Assembly: GCA_021794015.1 (NCBI GenBank)
Contig: JAJYRQ010000027.1
Coordinates: forward strand, 1-49,934
Origin: Deltaproteobacteria bacterium
Lineage (GTDB): Bacteria; Desulfobacterota; Binatia; Binatales; Binataceae
Direction of reading: 5' to 3'
Length of the DNA: 49,934 bases
Made by a program: the position numbers and the translations under genes
Notes under the pieces: model-generated
The model's database searches: none
Seen by the model: only the letters and a program-made list of their open reading frames with translations
What the model was told of the DNA's origin: nothing
Shown: piece after piece, positions 17,062 through 26,372 of the stretch
How positions within the stretch are numbered: the first letter of the stretch is position 1
Layout of the letters: the number at the start of each line of letters is the position of its first letter

Positions 17062-18714
17062 ATGTTGCGCCGGGTTGGAGATTGGCTCGACGAACGGCTG
17101 GGAACGCGCGCGCTCGGGGCGGCGCTGTTCGGGCGCAAGATACCGCTGGCGCGCGGCTGGGTGGCGTGGCTCTACACGCTAGGCAGCGTGGCACTCTTCA
17201 TCTTCATCCTGCAGGCGGTAACCGGGATGTTCCTGGCGATGAATTATTCTCCCTCGCCCGACCACGCCTACGACTCGGTCGCCTACATTTCCCGGCAGGT
17301 GGCCTTCGGCGCTTTCGTGCGCGGCCTGCATCATTGGGGCGCCAGCGCCATGGTGGTGGTGGTCGCCCTCCACCTGCTGACGGTCTTCTTTTTGGGGGCG
17401 TACAAGTACCCGCGCGAGGCGACCTGGATCGTGGGGGTCTTTTTGTTGGTCCTGGTGCTGCTGTTCAGTTTCACCGGCTACCTGCTGCCCTGGAACCAGC
17501 AGGCCTACTGGGCGACCGTTGTCGGCACCGACATCACCAAGGAGGCGCCGCTGATTGGACCGGCGCTGATGCGGCTTTTGTGCGGCGCCTCCCAGGTGGG
17601 AGCGACCACGCTGACGCGTTTTTTTGCGCTCCACGTACTGGTTTTTCCCGCGCTGCTGGCGGCGCTCATCGCCGTCCACCTTTTCATGGTGGTTGGCCAG
17701 GGAGTCTCGGCTCTCCCCGCGCGAGTGGCAAGGGCCGAACTTGGCGACCTTAGCGAACAGCGGCGCTCAGAAATGGATCGCTACCACCTCGCCAAGGAGG
17801 CGGGCGAGCCGTTCTATCCCGACACTCTGGCCCGAGACGCCGTTGCGGTGGTGGTTGCGCTCCTGCTCATCGGGTTGCTGGCCTGGCGCATCCCTCCCGA
17901 GATAGGCGAGATCGCCAATCCGGCCAGCACCAGCTACAACCCGCGCCCGGAGTGGTATTTCCTCTTTCTTTTCCAGTTCCTCAAGTTCTTTCCGGGCTGG
18001 GCCGAACCCGTGGCGGCGGTGGTGCTGCCGTCGCTGGCGATCGTCGTCCTGTTGCTGCTGCCTTTTTTCGACTGGCGCCTGCGCCGGCATCCTCTCGATC
18101 GGCCTCTGGCTACGTCGGTGGCGGGGCTGGCCGTAGCCGGATTCGTTGCCTTGACCATTGCCGGCGCGCAATCGCCGCGTGTCAGCGCTTACGTGCCGGA
18201 GCCGCGGCTGGTGGCCGAAGGCCAGCGCCTCTTCAATCAGCATCACTGTCTGTCATGCCATAGCGCCAACGGCCACGGCGGCGTCATTGGGCCCGACCTT
18301 GCGCTGGCAGCTCGGCAGCACGACGATCGATGGTTATTGGCTCACCTTGCAGACCCGCAGGGGATCGTGCCCGGCTCTCCGATGCCGAAATTCCTGCTGC
18401 TGCCCGACGAACAGAAAGCTTTGGTGGCCTACATTCAGGAGCTCGGCGGCGGCGGCCCGTACACCGCCGAGGCGCCCAAACTGTTCGACCGGTACTGCTC
18501 GGTTTGCCACCGGCTGCACGGAAAGGGCGGTGCGCTCGGGCCGGACTTGAGCTCGATCGGGTCGGCCCGCAGCCAGACTTTCATCCGTGCCTATATCGGG
18601 GACCCTTCCACCGTGCTGACTGGCGCGCGGATGCCCGCCTATTTAGTCCCGAAAGGTCCTTTGACAAATGCGGAGATCGCCGACCTCGCGCGCTACCTCG
18701 CGCAACAGCGTTGA
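17062..18714 (+). CDS. Cytochrome b fused to subunit IV and a dihaem cytochrome c
   Basis: A 550-residue fusion. The N-terminal part is cytochrome b with haem-ligand pairs His90/His104 and His191/His206; the second pair has the 14-residue gap of b6f-type proteins. A subunit-IV-like part with PEWYF (about 296-300) completes the quinol site. After about residue 365 come two c-type domains, CLSCH (396-400) and CSVCH (479-483), each with a Met ligand region (SPMPKF, ARMPAY). It thus replaces separate cytochrome b, subunit IV and cytochrome c1. With the Rieske protein 12 bases upstream it makes a quinol:cytochrome c reductase. There is no Cys for the extra haem of b6f complexes in the first helix. 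Confidence 0.92.
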   Translation: MLRRVGDWLDERLGTRALGAALFGRKIPLARGWVAWLYTLGSVALFIFILQAVTGMFLAMNYSPSPDHAYDSVAYISRQVAFGAFVRGLHHWGASAMVVVVALHLLTVFFLGAYKYPREATWIVGVFLLVLVLLFSFTGYLLPWNQQAYWATVVGTDITKEAPLIGPALMRLLCGASQVGATTLTRFFALHVLVFPALLAALIAVHLFMVVGQGVSALPARVARAELGDLSEQRRSEMDRYHLAKEAGEPFYPDTLARDAVAVVVALLLIGLLAWRIPPEIGEIANPASTSYNPRPEWYFLFLFQFLKFFPGWAEPVAAVVLPSLAIVVLLLLPFFDWRLRRHPLDRPLATSVAGLAVAGFVALTIAGAQSPRVSAYVPEPRLVAEGQRLFNQHHCLSCHSANGHGGVIGPDLALAARQHDDRWLLAHLADPQGIVPGSPMPKFLLLPDEQKALVAYIQELGGGGPYTAEAPKLFDRYCSVCHRLHGKGGALGPDLSSIGSARSQTFIRAYIGDPSTVLTGARMPAYLVPKGPLTNAEIADLARYLAQQR

Positions 18715-18726
18715 CCAACCCCGCTC

Positions 18727-18755
18727 GCCGAAGCCGGGTGACCCCCGGCTTCGGC
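18727..18755. terminator. Strong hairpin between convergent genes
   Basis: GCCGAAGCCGGG and CCCGGCTTCGGC form a perfect 12-base-pair stem around TGACC, between the stop codons of the cytochrome bc gene (+) and tldE (-). No T-run on either side. It likely ends transcription in both directions or protects 3' ends. Confidence 0.6.
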
Positions 18756-18828
18756 CCGAGCCCGGCGATGGAGACATCAAGCGCCTGCGCGCCCGGGTGG
18801 AAAGCTCCTGACAGCATGAGCGAGCGGG

Positions 18829-20361
18829 TTATGGCGCGGCCGGCTGCTCTACGGCGGAAAGCGCAACGCCCTCGACTACCAGCTCAGGAACGTAGTAAAC
18901 CTGCGGCGCGCCCCAGACCAGGGCCGGATGGCGCCGGTTGCCGGCTGCAACGACCGCCGCGAACAGCTCTACCGCGCTGGCGTTTATCCTGAGGCAGTTG
19001 GGAGCCACAGGCGCACCGGCGCGCCCCTTTTCGATGAGCCACGAGTCGCCGGTAATGGTGCAGGTAAAGTCGCCGGCCCGTTGGCCGTTTATCGGGTAGG
19101 TGTACCAGATGCGCCCGACGTAAAGGCCCTGCCTGACGGCGCGCGCCAGCCGCTCAGGGACAGCTCCGGCGCGCGCGCTCATCACGATGTTCGTTCCGGC
19201 CGAGCCGATTCCCGCGTCGAAGCTGCGCAGCCCGGCCTCTCCATTGCGGTATCCGCCGTTCGGCACAAGCCCATCCAACCGATCAGCCCCGCGGCCCAGC
19301 TTTTCTCGGCGCTGCTCGTCGGCCCAAAGCCTTGCGCCGTCCTGAAAGCTTGCCAAAAGCCCCAGCAGGCGTCCGTCTCTGACAAGCTCGGTTCTCCCGG
19401 CGCGAAACCCCTCGCAGGTGACCAGTCGGCGAATCGCGCCGAAGCGGGCCGCCGGCTCGTCGGCCAGGCTTAGCTGCCGGTCCATCACCCGCAGGCCGAA
19501 TCGGCCCTGGTAGGCGGAACTGGCGGCGTAAAACGACTCGGCCGTAAGCGACGGAACCACCACGTGATGCAGGATTTCCGCCACCGGCTGAGGCCCGAGC
19601 AACAGCCGGTATTTTCCCGGCGCCGGCCGAACGCCGCGGCCAAGCGCCAGCGCCCTTCTAAGCGCAGTGCGGCCCAGACCCGGCACCACCCGACACAGTT
19701 GCCCAGCCGAGCGCCCGGCCGCCCCGGCCGTCCCCTTGCCGTCGGCCTCCTCGACCAGCGCCGCAACCGAGGCGGTGAAGCGAGCGTCCTGGTCGGCGCG
19801 CACGCCCTCGAAGCGCGAGCTGCAAAGCGCCATTTCTTCGCGCCCAACCGAAATGTCTCCGCCCAGCACCAGGCCGAGAGCCTTGCCGCTTGTCTGCTCT
19901 GCGCGGGCGGCTTCGACCAAGGCGCCCTCGACCGTGCGCCACGCTGCCTCGGCAAGCGCTGCGTCCGAAAGCCGCAGCAGTTCGGGTTCGGGCCGTGCGC
20001 TTGGGCGCCGCAGCGGGGGCGGCGCCGGCAATCCGGGAAAATAGCGATCGCATACGGTCGTCTGCTTGGCCCGCTTAAGCGCCTTGGCCACCTCCTCGAG
20101 GCTCAGATCGCCGCAGACCGACGCCTCGGCTACCTGCGGTCCGTCACCCCGCATCACCAGCCGCAGGGCAAAGCCTTGAGTCGCATCCGACTTGAGTTCC
20201 TCCACCCCGCGGCACGCAAGCTCGGAGGTGAAGTTAAAGCGCGCCACCCGCTGCTCGCAGGCCGAGCAGTAAAAGTTAAAGTCGGCGACATCGCCGTCGC
20301 GCGCCAGAATCGCTCTGGCCTGGGCGGCGAAGCGCTTTAGTCTTTCCAGCACCGCCATCAT
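18829..20361 (-). CDS. TldE/PmbA-type modulator protein
   Basis: A 510-residue member of the TldD/PmbA family, non-catalytic partner type. It lacks HExxxH and has the family C-terminal block LYVGRIWYTYPINGQRAGDF followed by TCTITGDSWLIEKGR. In characterised cases TldD and TldE form a heterodimeric metalloprotease that cuts unstructured peptides, and act in peptide maturation. Here it lies 15 bases downstream of tldD on the same strand, as an operon. A cysteine pair near the N-terminus (CSACEQ) is present. The ATG pair at 20361/20358 is the start. Confidence 0.85.
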   Translation of the reverse strand: MMAVLERLKRFAAQARAILARDGDVADFNFYCSACEQRVARFNFTSELACRGVEELKSDATQGFALRLVMRGDGPQVAEASVCGDLSLEEVAKALKRAKQTTVCDRYFPGLPAPPPLRRPSARPEPELLRLSDAALAEAAWRTVEGALVEAARAEQTSGKALGLVLGGDISVGREEMALCSSRFEGVRADQDARFTASVAALVEEADGKGTAGAAGRSAGQLCRVVPGLGRTALRRALALGRGVRPAPGKYRLLLGPQPVAEILHHVVVPSLTAESFYAASSAYQGRFGLRVMDRQLSLADEPAARFGAIRRLVTCEGFRAGRTELVRDGRLLGLLASFQDGARLWADEQRREKLGRGADRLDGLVPNGGYRNGEAGLRSFDAGIGSAGTNIVMSARAGAVPERLARAVRQGLYVGRIWYTYPINGQRAGDFTCTITGDSWLIEKGRAGAPVAPNCLRINASAVELFAAVVAAGNRRHPALVWGAPQVYYVPELVVEGVALSAVEQPAAP

Positions 20362-20376
20362 GCGACCGCCCGCCGC

Positions 20377-21957
20377 CTAGCCGCCCTGCAGCCGCGCGCG
20401 CGCGCGCAAGGTCGGTCCGCCGTTGGACATCCGCTTGGTCTGCATCGGCTGTCCCTTGCCGCAGTTGGGCACGGCGAACAGCCGCAGGTCGTTTCCCACC
20501 CCGTCGATACTCATGAAAAAGCGCCGCGAGTCGGCCAGCACGCTTGCCCCGCGCCAAAGTCTGCCCAGCCGGCCGTGCTCGATTTCGTAGACGCGCCGGG
20601 CCGAAATGCGGAAGTTCTCCCGCGACTCGGCGATCGACGGTATCAGATGCCCGCAAAGGTAGAACCCCCGGTCGACCGCGCCGATAAGCTCTTTCGGGTC
20701 GTCTTCTCCGGGCAGGATGAAGGTGTTCGACATCCTGACCAGCGGCACCAGGCAGGCCTCGCTGGCCCGCGCCGACCCGTTGGGCCTTGCGCCCAAGACC
20801 GCAGCCGTGGCCCGCGAGTTCAGAAACTCGCCGAAGATGCCATTTTCGATATGGCTTACCCGCCGCCCGGCGACTCCCTCGTGGTCGTACCGGTAATGGC
20901 CGTAGCCTTCGATTGTCGGGTCCGAACAGGCCGACAAAAGCGGCGAGGCAACTTGCCGGCCGCGCGCGTTCTCCGTAAGCGAGCGCAAGAACCAACTGCG
21001 TCCGGCATAAGCAGCCTCCATCTTGAGCGCCCGGTCGGCCTCGCACGGATGGCCGATGATCTCATGAACCAAGAGCGCGTTGAAATGCGGGTCGGTTACC
21101 ACCGTCACCTCGCCGTCGCCCGGCCTTAGCCTCGGCGCTGCGGCCAGTTCGCTCGCTTCGCAAGCCAGCGCGCGGGCAAAAGCGACCGCATCCGGATGGT
21201 CGGCCAAGCCGCCTTCGGTCGTACCCTCGGCAAGGCATTCCATTCCGCGCTGCCGCCCGATGGTGTCGTAGATTTCCTGGTAGCCGGCTGCTCTCTGGGC
21301 CACCACGTAAACGTCCGCCTGGGAGAAGGCGAACTCCTGAATAATCACCGAACCGCGGCTGCTAAGGAAAAGCTCGCGATGCAGCTCGGTCAGGATCGAC
21401 ACCGCGTTGAAGACGACGCCCGGGGCGGCCGCTTTCGCCGCACCCGAGGCCAGGCAGGCCAGGCGCCTCAGGCCGGCAATGTCGGCGGTAGACGGGTCGT
21501 CGCGGAACACCGCCTTGCCGTTGTAAAAGAGCACGGGCGCCGGCTCGACCGCGGCGCCGGCCAAGCTTCGCGCGCCGCGGCCGAAGCGCCGGCGGGCTCG
21601 GGCGCGTCCGCGAGCGTTGCAACGCGCCCGCCCCCAGGACGCCGCGAGCAGGCCGCCGACCGTGCGCATCATCCGGCCGCGGTCAAGGAGTTCGCGGCCG
21701 CCTTCCAATCCGGCATGCCCGGCGCTGGGGTCGGCCTCGTTGGCGTACAGGCGAGCGAGGGCCCCGAGTCCGCAGCGCTCGGTCTCGCCGGCGCTGCGGG
21801 CCTCGCCGTTTACCGCAACGGCGCGGCGCGCCACGACGACCTCCGCCCGCAACTCGCACTCCCCGGCCGAAGCCTGGGCCTTGACGAAGCGACGTAGAAA
21901 GTCGCCGCCCTCGGCGGTCAGCAAATCTATCGCCGTAAAAAGGTCCATCTCTTGCAC
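20377..21957 (-). CDS. tldD: TldD-type zinc metalloprotease
   Basis: A 526-residue protein with the catalytic HExxxH motif (HEIIGH, about 298-303) followed by PCEAD, as in TldD. Other family blocks are ATAAVLG and AVPNCGKGQP near the end. It is the catalytic partner of the TldE-type protein directly downstream. GTG 21957 or ATG 21948 may be the start. The region around residues 105-130 is unusually arginine-rich and the C-terminus ends in RARAR, encoded by an alternating CG stretch. Confidence 0.88.
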   Translation of the reverse strand: MQEMDLFTAIDLLTAEGGDFLRRFVKAQASAGECELRAEVVVARRAVAVNGEARSAGETERCGLGALARLYANEADPSAGHAGLEGGRELLDRGRMMRTVGGLLAASWGRARCNARGRARARRRFGRGARSLAGAAVEPAPVLFYNGKAVFRDDPSTADIAGLRRLACLASGAAKAAAPGVVFNAVSILTELHRELFLSSRGSVIIQEFAFSQADVYVVAQRAAGYQEIYDTIGRQRGMECLAEGTTEGGLADHPDAVAFARALACEASELAAAPRLRPGDGEVTVVTDPHFNALLVHEIIGHPCEADRALKMEAAYAGRSWFLRSLTENARGRQVASPLLSACSDPTIEGYGHYRYDHEGVAGRRVSHIENGIFGEFLNSRATAAVLGARPNGSARASEACLVPLVRMSNTFILPGEDDPKELIGAVDRGFYLCGHLIPSIAESRENFRISARRVYEIEHGRLGRLWRGASVLADSRRFFMSIDGVGNDLRLFAVPNCGKGQPMQTKRMSNGGPTLRARARLQGG

Positions 21958-22031
21958 TGCAGGCCATCCGGCCCACGGACGCCGAGCTTCATGGGCTTGG
22001 CGCGGCCGCGGCGAAAACCGAGGCGCGCCGC

Positions 22032-23234
22032 TCAGATAATTCCCTGCGCCTTGAGTTCCTCAACTTCCTCGCGCCCCAAGCCGAGGTAGTCGCGGTAAAC
22101 CTCCTCGTTGTCCTGACCCACTAGCGGCGCCGCACGTACTTCGACCGGGGAGTCTTCGAGCTTTATCGGGCAGCCGGGGATGTCGAGCGCGCCGCGGGCG
22201 GGATGCTCGATCCGCGCGATGAATCCGCGCTGGCGTAAATGGGGATCGTTCAGCACTTCGAGACTGTCCAGCACCTTGCCGCAGGGAACGCCGGCCTCGC
22301 CCAAGAGCCGCATCACTTGATGCTTGTCGGCGCGCTGCGTCCACTCCTCGATGATCGCGTCCAGGGCCTTCATGTTGGCGGCGCGCGCCTTGGGATCGGC
22401 AAACCGCTCGTCGCGGGCAAGCTCCGGGCAACCCATCGCACGGCAGAGGCTTTGCCACATCTCGGCCGAGGTGCACAGGATGAAGACGTAGTCGTTGTAG
22501 CCGCCCGGCGCGCAGCGGTAAATGCCTCCCGGAGCGCCGCTGACGCTGATGCGGTTACCGGCGCGCTTTACCGGCCGCCCGGTGACGTAACTGCCCATCA
22601 TCGGGACCCGCGCGAGATTGGCGACCGCCTCCTGCATTGCCACCTCGACCTTTTGTCCCCTGCCGGTGCGCTGGCGCTGGATGTAGGCGGCCAGGACCGC
22701 CAGCGCCGCATGGACGCCCGTGCCGCTGTCGCCGATGTTCGGTCCGGGCTTAAGCGGCGGCGAGTCGCGAAGCCCGGTCAGCGCCATCGCCCCGCCGCAG
22801 GCCTGGGCGATCATGTCGAAGCTCTTGTAGCGGCTGTAAGGGCCATGAGCGCCAAAGCCCTTGATCGTGAGATAAATGAGCCCCGGGTTTAGCTGGCGCA
22901 GCCTTTCGTAGCCCAGCTCGAGCGTCTCAAGCGTGCCCAGCGAGTAGTTCTCCGCCAAAACGTCGAAGTTTTTAACCAGCTCGAGGAAAATCGCCCGGCC
23001 GCGCGCCGCTTTCAGGTCGAGCGTAATCCCGCGCTTGTTCGAGTTGAGCAGGATGAAATAGAAGGAGTCATAGCCCGGCTTCTCGGTCAGCAGCCAGCGC
23101 CCCTGCTCCCCGCACCCGGGAGGCTCCAGCTTGACCACTTCGGCGCCGAGCCAAGCCAGAAGCTGCGTACACGAGGTCCCGGCTTCAAACTGGGTCAGGT
23201 CGAGCACTTTGAGGCCCGCAAGCGCAGCTTCCAT
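22032..23234 (-). CDS. CaiB/BaiF family CoA-transferase
   Basis: A 400-residue family III CoA-transferase, which moves CoA from an acyl-CoA to a free carboxylic acid. N-terminal block LAGLKVLDLTQFEAG, then SCTQLLAWLGAEVVKLEPP, and the catalytic aspartate in NIGDSGTGVHAA (about residue 170) are all present. The start is ATG 23234 because AAGGAGA lies eight bases upstream; the longer frame upstream is spurious. The substrate cannot be read from sequence. Fatty-acid-type genes lie a few kilobases to the right, so it may work in the same CoA-ester catabolism. Confidence 0.9.
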   Translation of the reverse strand: MEAALAGLKVLDLTQFEAGTSCTQLLAWLGAEVVKLEPPGCGEQGRWLLTEKPGYDSFYFILLNSNKRGITLDLKAARGRAIFLELVKNFDVLAENYSLGTLETLELGYERLRQLNPGLIYLTIKGFGAHGPYSRYKSFDMIAQACGGAMALTGLRDSPPLKPGPNIGDSGTGVHAALAVLAAYIQRQRTGRGQKVEVAMQEAVANLARVPMMGSYVTGRPVKRAGNRISVSGAPGGIYRCAPGGYNDYVFILCTSAEMWQSLCRAMGCPELARDERFADPKARAANMKALDAIIEEWTQRADKHQVMRLLGEAGVPCGKVLDSLEVLNDPHLRQRGFIARIEHPARGALDIPGCPIKLEDSPVEVRAAPLVGQDNEEVYRDYLGLGREEVEELKAQGII

Positions 23235-23651
23235 TGGAAATCTCCTTTCCGGCCGGCGCCCAAGCCAGGCAAGCACTGCCGCCCGGCAGGCCGGGGTGAT
23301 GCGCCAACGGGCGCCTCCGGCCCGGATGGTACACGAGTCTTCGTCATTTGTAGAATTTGCCGACCCGGCCGGCAAGCAGGGGCGCCGTTCACCGCTTGTG
23401 CCGCTGCGCAAAGAGAGCGGCGCCCGTTGGCGCGCGCCCGCCGATCGCGTTGCCCCGCGGCCCTGCTTCAGCCATAATTAACGCAGCCACCGCCAGATGA
23501 CCGCCAGGTTCCAATTGCCGCGCTCGCCGAAAGGCTCCTCCGCCTGCCAACTTGCAAGACCGTCGCGCTCGCGTTGCCGCGCTTGCGGCAGCCGGGGCGA
23601 GCCACCCGCCAGCCGAGCGCCAGGGCTGCTCCCGCCGGCGCTACGTCTGCA
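23235..23651. other. Divergent intergenic region
   Basis: About 417 bases between the CoA-transferase (-) and pdxH (+). No coding sequence is credible. It should contain both promoters. A possible sigma-70 promoter for pdxH is TTGCCC at 23450-23455, 17 bases, CATAAT at 23473-23478; this would leave a leader of about 165 bases. Confidence 0.4.
23450..23478 (+). promoter_or_regulatory. Possible sigma-70 promoter for pdxH
   Basis: TTGCCC and CATAAT separated by exactly 17 bases, the latter in the only AT-rich spot of the divergent region. Matches are 4/6 and 5/6. Confidence 0.3.
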
Positions 23652-24254
23652 ATGATCGCCGGCGGCCGGCCGGTTGCCGGCGACGACCCGATTCGACGTT
23701 TCAGCCGATGGCTGGCACAGGCGCGCCGGCGCCAGGTGCCGCTGGCCGAGGCGATGGCACTGGCCACCGTCGGGCGCAACCGCCGGGTCTCGGTCCGGTT
23801 CGTGCTGCTCAAGCAAGTGGATCACCGCGGGTTCGTCTTCTTCACCGATATCCGCAGCGCCAAAGGGCAAGAGCTTGCGCGAAGTCCGCGCGCGGCCGCC
23901 GCTTTCTACTGGGACCGCACCGGCCGACAGGTGCGTATCGAAGGGCCCGTCGAACAGGTCGCCCCTGAAGAAGCCGACGCCTACTGGCGCACCCGGCCGC
24001 GTCAAAGCCAGATGGCGGCGAGCGCCTCGCGCCAGAGCGCCCAGCTTGAAAGCCGCGCCGCGCTTCTCGACTCGGTCGCCGCGCTGCGCGTGCGCTTTCG
24101 CGGACGCGCTATTGCGCGGCCCGGGTACTGGACCGGCTTTCGCATTGTGCCGGCGTCAATCGAGTTTTGGACCCGCGCCGCCTATCGGCTTCATCGCCGT
24201 GAGCTGTTTGTCCGCCGGCGCGGCACCTGGGAAAAGACCCTTCTGCAACCCTGA
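23652..24254 (+). CDS. pdxH: Pyridoxamine 5'-phosphate oxidase
   Basis: A 200-residue FMN enzyme that oxidises pyridoxamine/pyridoxine phosphate to pyridoxal phosphate. Family blocks visible are the N-terminal DPIRRFSRWL, RRVSVRFVLLKQVDHRGFVF, YWRTRPRQSQ with ASRQS, and the C-terminal FWTRAAYRLHRRELF with WEKTLLQP. ATG 23652 gives the normal length (about 200-220); the frame extends upstream but without similarity. It stands alone, flanked by a divergent gene and a convergent gene. Confidence 0.9.
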   Translation: MIAGGRPVAGDDPIRRFSRWLAQARRRQVPLAEAMALATVGRNRRVSVRFVLLKQVDHRGFVFFTDIRSAKGQELARSPRAAAAFYWDRTGRQVRIEGPVEQVAPEEADAYWRTRPRQSQMAASASRQSAQLESRAALLDSVAALRVRFRGRAIARPGYWTGFRIVPASIEFWTRAAYRLHRRELFVRRRGTWEKTLLQP

Positions 24255-24599
24255 GCATGCCCCATAAGGGTTAACCTTCAGAGCGCAGCAAATCATCCCC
24301 GGCCTTCTCGCCCTCGCCGGGTTAGTTTGGCCTTTCATCCTCGCCTGCCGCCGCCTGTGCGCGTGCGGACTTGCCCGCGCCGCACCCGGCGCGACCAGCA
24401 GGCACCCACAGCCAGGCGCGGCCAGCAGGCCGGCCAGAGCGCAATGCCGCGATGCACCGCGCGTCCTGTTCGCCGCGCCGGTGCCCCGAGCGGAGACAAA
24501 GGGTGGAGTTCCACTGCGGAGGGTTGTTTGCGCAGGCGAGGTTTATCGTGACCAACTTCGAGAGTTCGACTCGGGCGGTGGCGCGCTCCTTACGCTGGC
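24255..24599. other. Convergent intergenic region
   Basis: 345 bases between the ends of pdxH (+) and a crotonase gene (-). I see no gene. A candidate terminator for pdxH is at 24298-24328; the rest is GC-rich and unremarkable. Confidence 0.5.
24298..24328 (+). terminator. Candidate terminator after pdxH
   Basis: CCCGGC and GCCGGG pair around a 12-base loop and are followed by TTAGTTT. Short stem and imperfect T-run. Confidence 0.4.
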
Positions 24600-25373
24600 T
24601 CAGCGATCCTGAAAATGTGGAGGGCGTTTTTCGGCGAAGGCCGTCATGCCCTCGAGGCGGTCGTCGAGCGCGAAGGTCAACTGAAACAAACGGTGCTCAA
24701 GAGCGAGTCCGTCGCTCAGCGGTCCCTCGAAAGCGCGGTTTACCGACTGCTTGATCATCTGAACCACCGGGAAAGAAAGCGACGCGATTTGGCGCGCTAT
24801 CGCCCTGGCTTCACCCATCAGCTTCTCCGGGGCTACCACCCGCGAGACGATGCCCAAGCGGTGGGCCTCCTCGGCCCTGATAACACGGCCGGTCAGCAGG
24901 AGGTCCATCGCGATGTGGCGGCCGGTAAGCCGGGCCAGACGTTGCGTCCCGCCGGCGCCGGACATGGTGCCTAATGTCACCTCGGGGTGCGCGAAGCGCG
25001 CGCGCGTTGAGGCTACCACCACGTCGCACATTTCAACCAACTCCATCCCCCCGCCCAGCGCAAACCCATCGATCGCCGCGATCACCGGCTTGCGTACCGT
25101 ACCAAGTCGGGGACAGCAACCGCTGAAATCGGTCGCCAGTGCGTGGGAGAGCGTCATCAGGAGCATCTCTTTCACGTCGGCCCCGGCCGCGAAATGGCCC
25201 CCTACGCCGGTAAGCAACAGAACTTTTACGGCACCATCCTCATCGAGGCGGTCGAGCGCCCGGGCAAGCTCGCCAGCCATCGCGGTTGAAATCGCGTTGC
25301 GGGCATGGGGCCGATTGAGCGTGACCGTTGCGATACCCCTCTCGACCACTATGGTGACCGTCGACTGCTCCAT
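24600..25373 (-). CDS. Enoyl-CoA hydratase/isomerase (crotonase family)
   Basis: A 257-residue crotonase that hydrates enoyl-CoA thioesters. The oxyanion-hole segments (AAGADVKEM, FALGGGMEL) and both catalytic glutamates of true hydratases (GGGMEL and AHPEVTLG) are present, followed by GAGGTQRLARLTG. ATG 25373 is preferred, with GGAG seven to eight bases upstream; a TTG at 25388 is an alternative. It lies on the same strand as the acyl-CoA dehydrogenase and second crotonase to the right, separated from them by the QueG-like gene. The actual acyl substrate is unknown. Confidence 0.9.
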   Translation of the reverse strand: MEQSTVTIVVERGIATVTLNRPHARNAISTAMAGELARALDRLDEDGAVKVLLLTGVGGHFAAGADVKEMLLMTLSHALATDFSGCCPRLGTVRKPVIAAIDGFALGGGMELVEMCDVVVASTRARFAHPEVTLGTMSGAGGTQRLARLTGRHIAMDLLLTGRVIRAEEAHRLGIVSRVVAPEKLMGEARAIARQIASLSFPVVQMIKQSVNRAFEGPLSDGLALEHRLFQLTFALDDRLEGMTAFAEKRPPHFQDR

Positions 25374-25595
25374 ATGGACTCTCCTCAAGCCGGCATCTCC
25401 GATATTGCCCCTTCAAGCTGTCGCGCAAATAGCACGCCCTGTCCCATAGCGCTATGGGTTCGGGCCTTTTCGGTGCGCCGGATCAAGCATTCTTGGCGTG
25501 TAGCCTCAGGCACAAATCATCGTCGCCGATCACGCGGCAGGACACCAGGTGCAGACAACATACTCGATCACCAGCTCGTTCTTACGGAAACATAC

Positions 25596-26372
25596 TTATT
25601 GCTGATGTCCAGTGGCCGGATCTGCCAAGGGGCAGGCTGCCACACAGGCAATACACGTATACATCGAATGGTCATCGACACCAGATACCTGGTTTAGCAT
25701 CCCAATATCAGCTTCAGGCACGTCCCCGCTTTTGAGCAGGTGCAAAAAGAGGGGGCTTCGCATAGAGTGACGAACGCATTTCAGCCTGTCTACCTTGCCG
25801 TTGGGTTCAATGGCCTTGACCGGGCAGGCATCCTGGCAGACAAAGCAATCCTGGGGACAGCCGGTCTCCAGGCTCCCGGATGAGGTCATGGCCGGAAGTC
25901 GGGCCGTCGTGACAATTCCGCCAAGAAAGAGGCGGGGACCCGCCTTTGAGTTGATAAGAAGGCCATTCTTGCCCAGTTTTCCGAGTCCCGAAACCTCGGC
26001 CATTTTCACCAGGCTTACGTATCCCCAAAAATCCCCCTTTCCCTTTACCTCGTAGGGAAAGCAGCCAAAGACCGGTACGGCCAGTTCACCCGTTTCTTCC
26101 AACATGGTTGCGCACCGGGCGAGTATCGCGTCCAAATAGCGGTAGATCACGTTAGCAGTTCGCCAGTATGTGGCCTCCGCGCGAGGGCCAACACGTAACA
26201 CCCCTCCTGGAACTTCGACCCCCACGCAGAAGAGACCTTGGGAGTCGGGGAGCAAATCGGAGGGGCGGTGTCCCGCTGGCGCCGTCTCCAAGAGCGAACT
26301 CGGCGCCGCGCCATAAATGGAGATGGCGTGAAGGGTCAGGTATTCCCGCATTCTCCGGAGCATCTTATCCAT
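25596..26372 (-). CDS. QueG-like 4Fe-4S protein
   Basis: A 258-residue protein of the epoxyqueuosine-reductase-like group. The conserved block AEVSGLGKLGKNGLLIN and two iron-sulfur motifs are seen: CPQDCFVCQDACP (C-x3-C-x2-C-x3-CP) and CIACVAACPLADP. It is shorter than authentic QueG (about 350 residues), so it is probably a paralogue with another reductive function rather than the tRNA-modifying enzyme. Codon use and base composition differ from the neighbours, with more A/T at third positions, suggesting recent acquisition. It sits between two crotonase genes but need not share their pathway. Confidence 0.75.
   Translation of the reverse strand: MDKMLRRMREYLTLHAISIYGAAPSSLLETAPAGHRPSDLLPDSQGLFCVGVEVPGGVLRVGPRAEATYWRTANVIYRYLDAILARCATMLEETGELAVPVFGCFPYEVKGKGDFWGYVSLVKMAEVSGLGKLGKNGLLINSKAGPRLFLGGIVTTARLPAMTSSGSLETGCPQDCFVCQDACPVKAIEPNGKVDRLKCVRHSMRSPLFLHLLKSGDVPEADIGMLNQVSGVDDHSMYTCIACVAACPLADPATGHQQ

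Noticed and set aside
20393..20408. Alternating CG run as a Z-DNA or regulatory element
   Set aside because: It is inside the tldD coding end and simply encodes alternating Arg and Ala.
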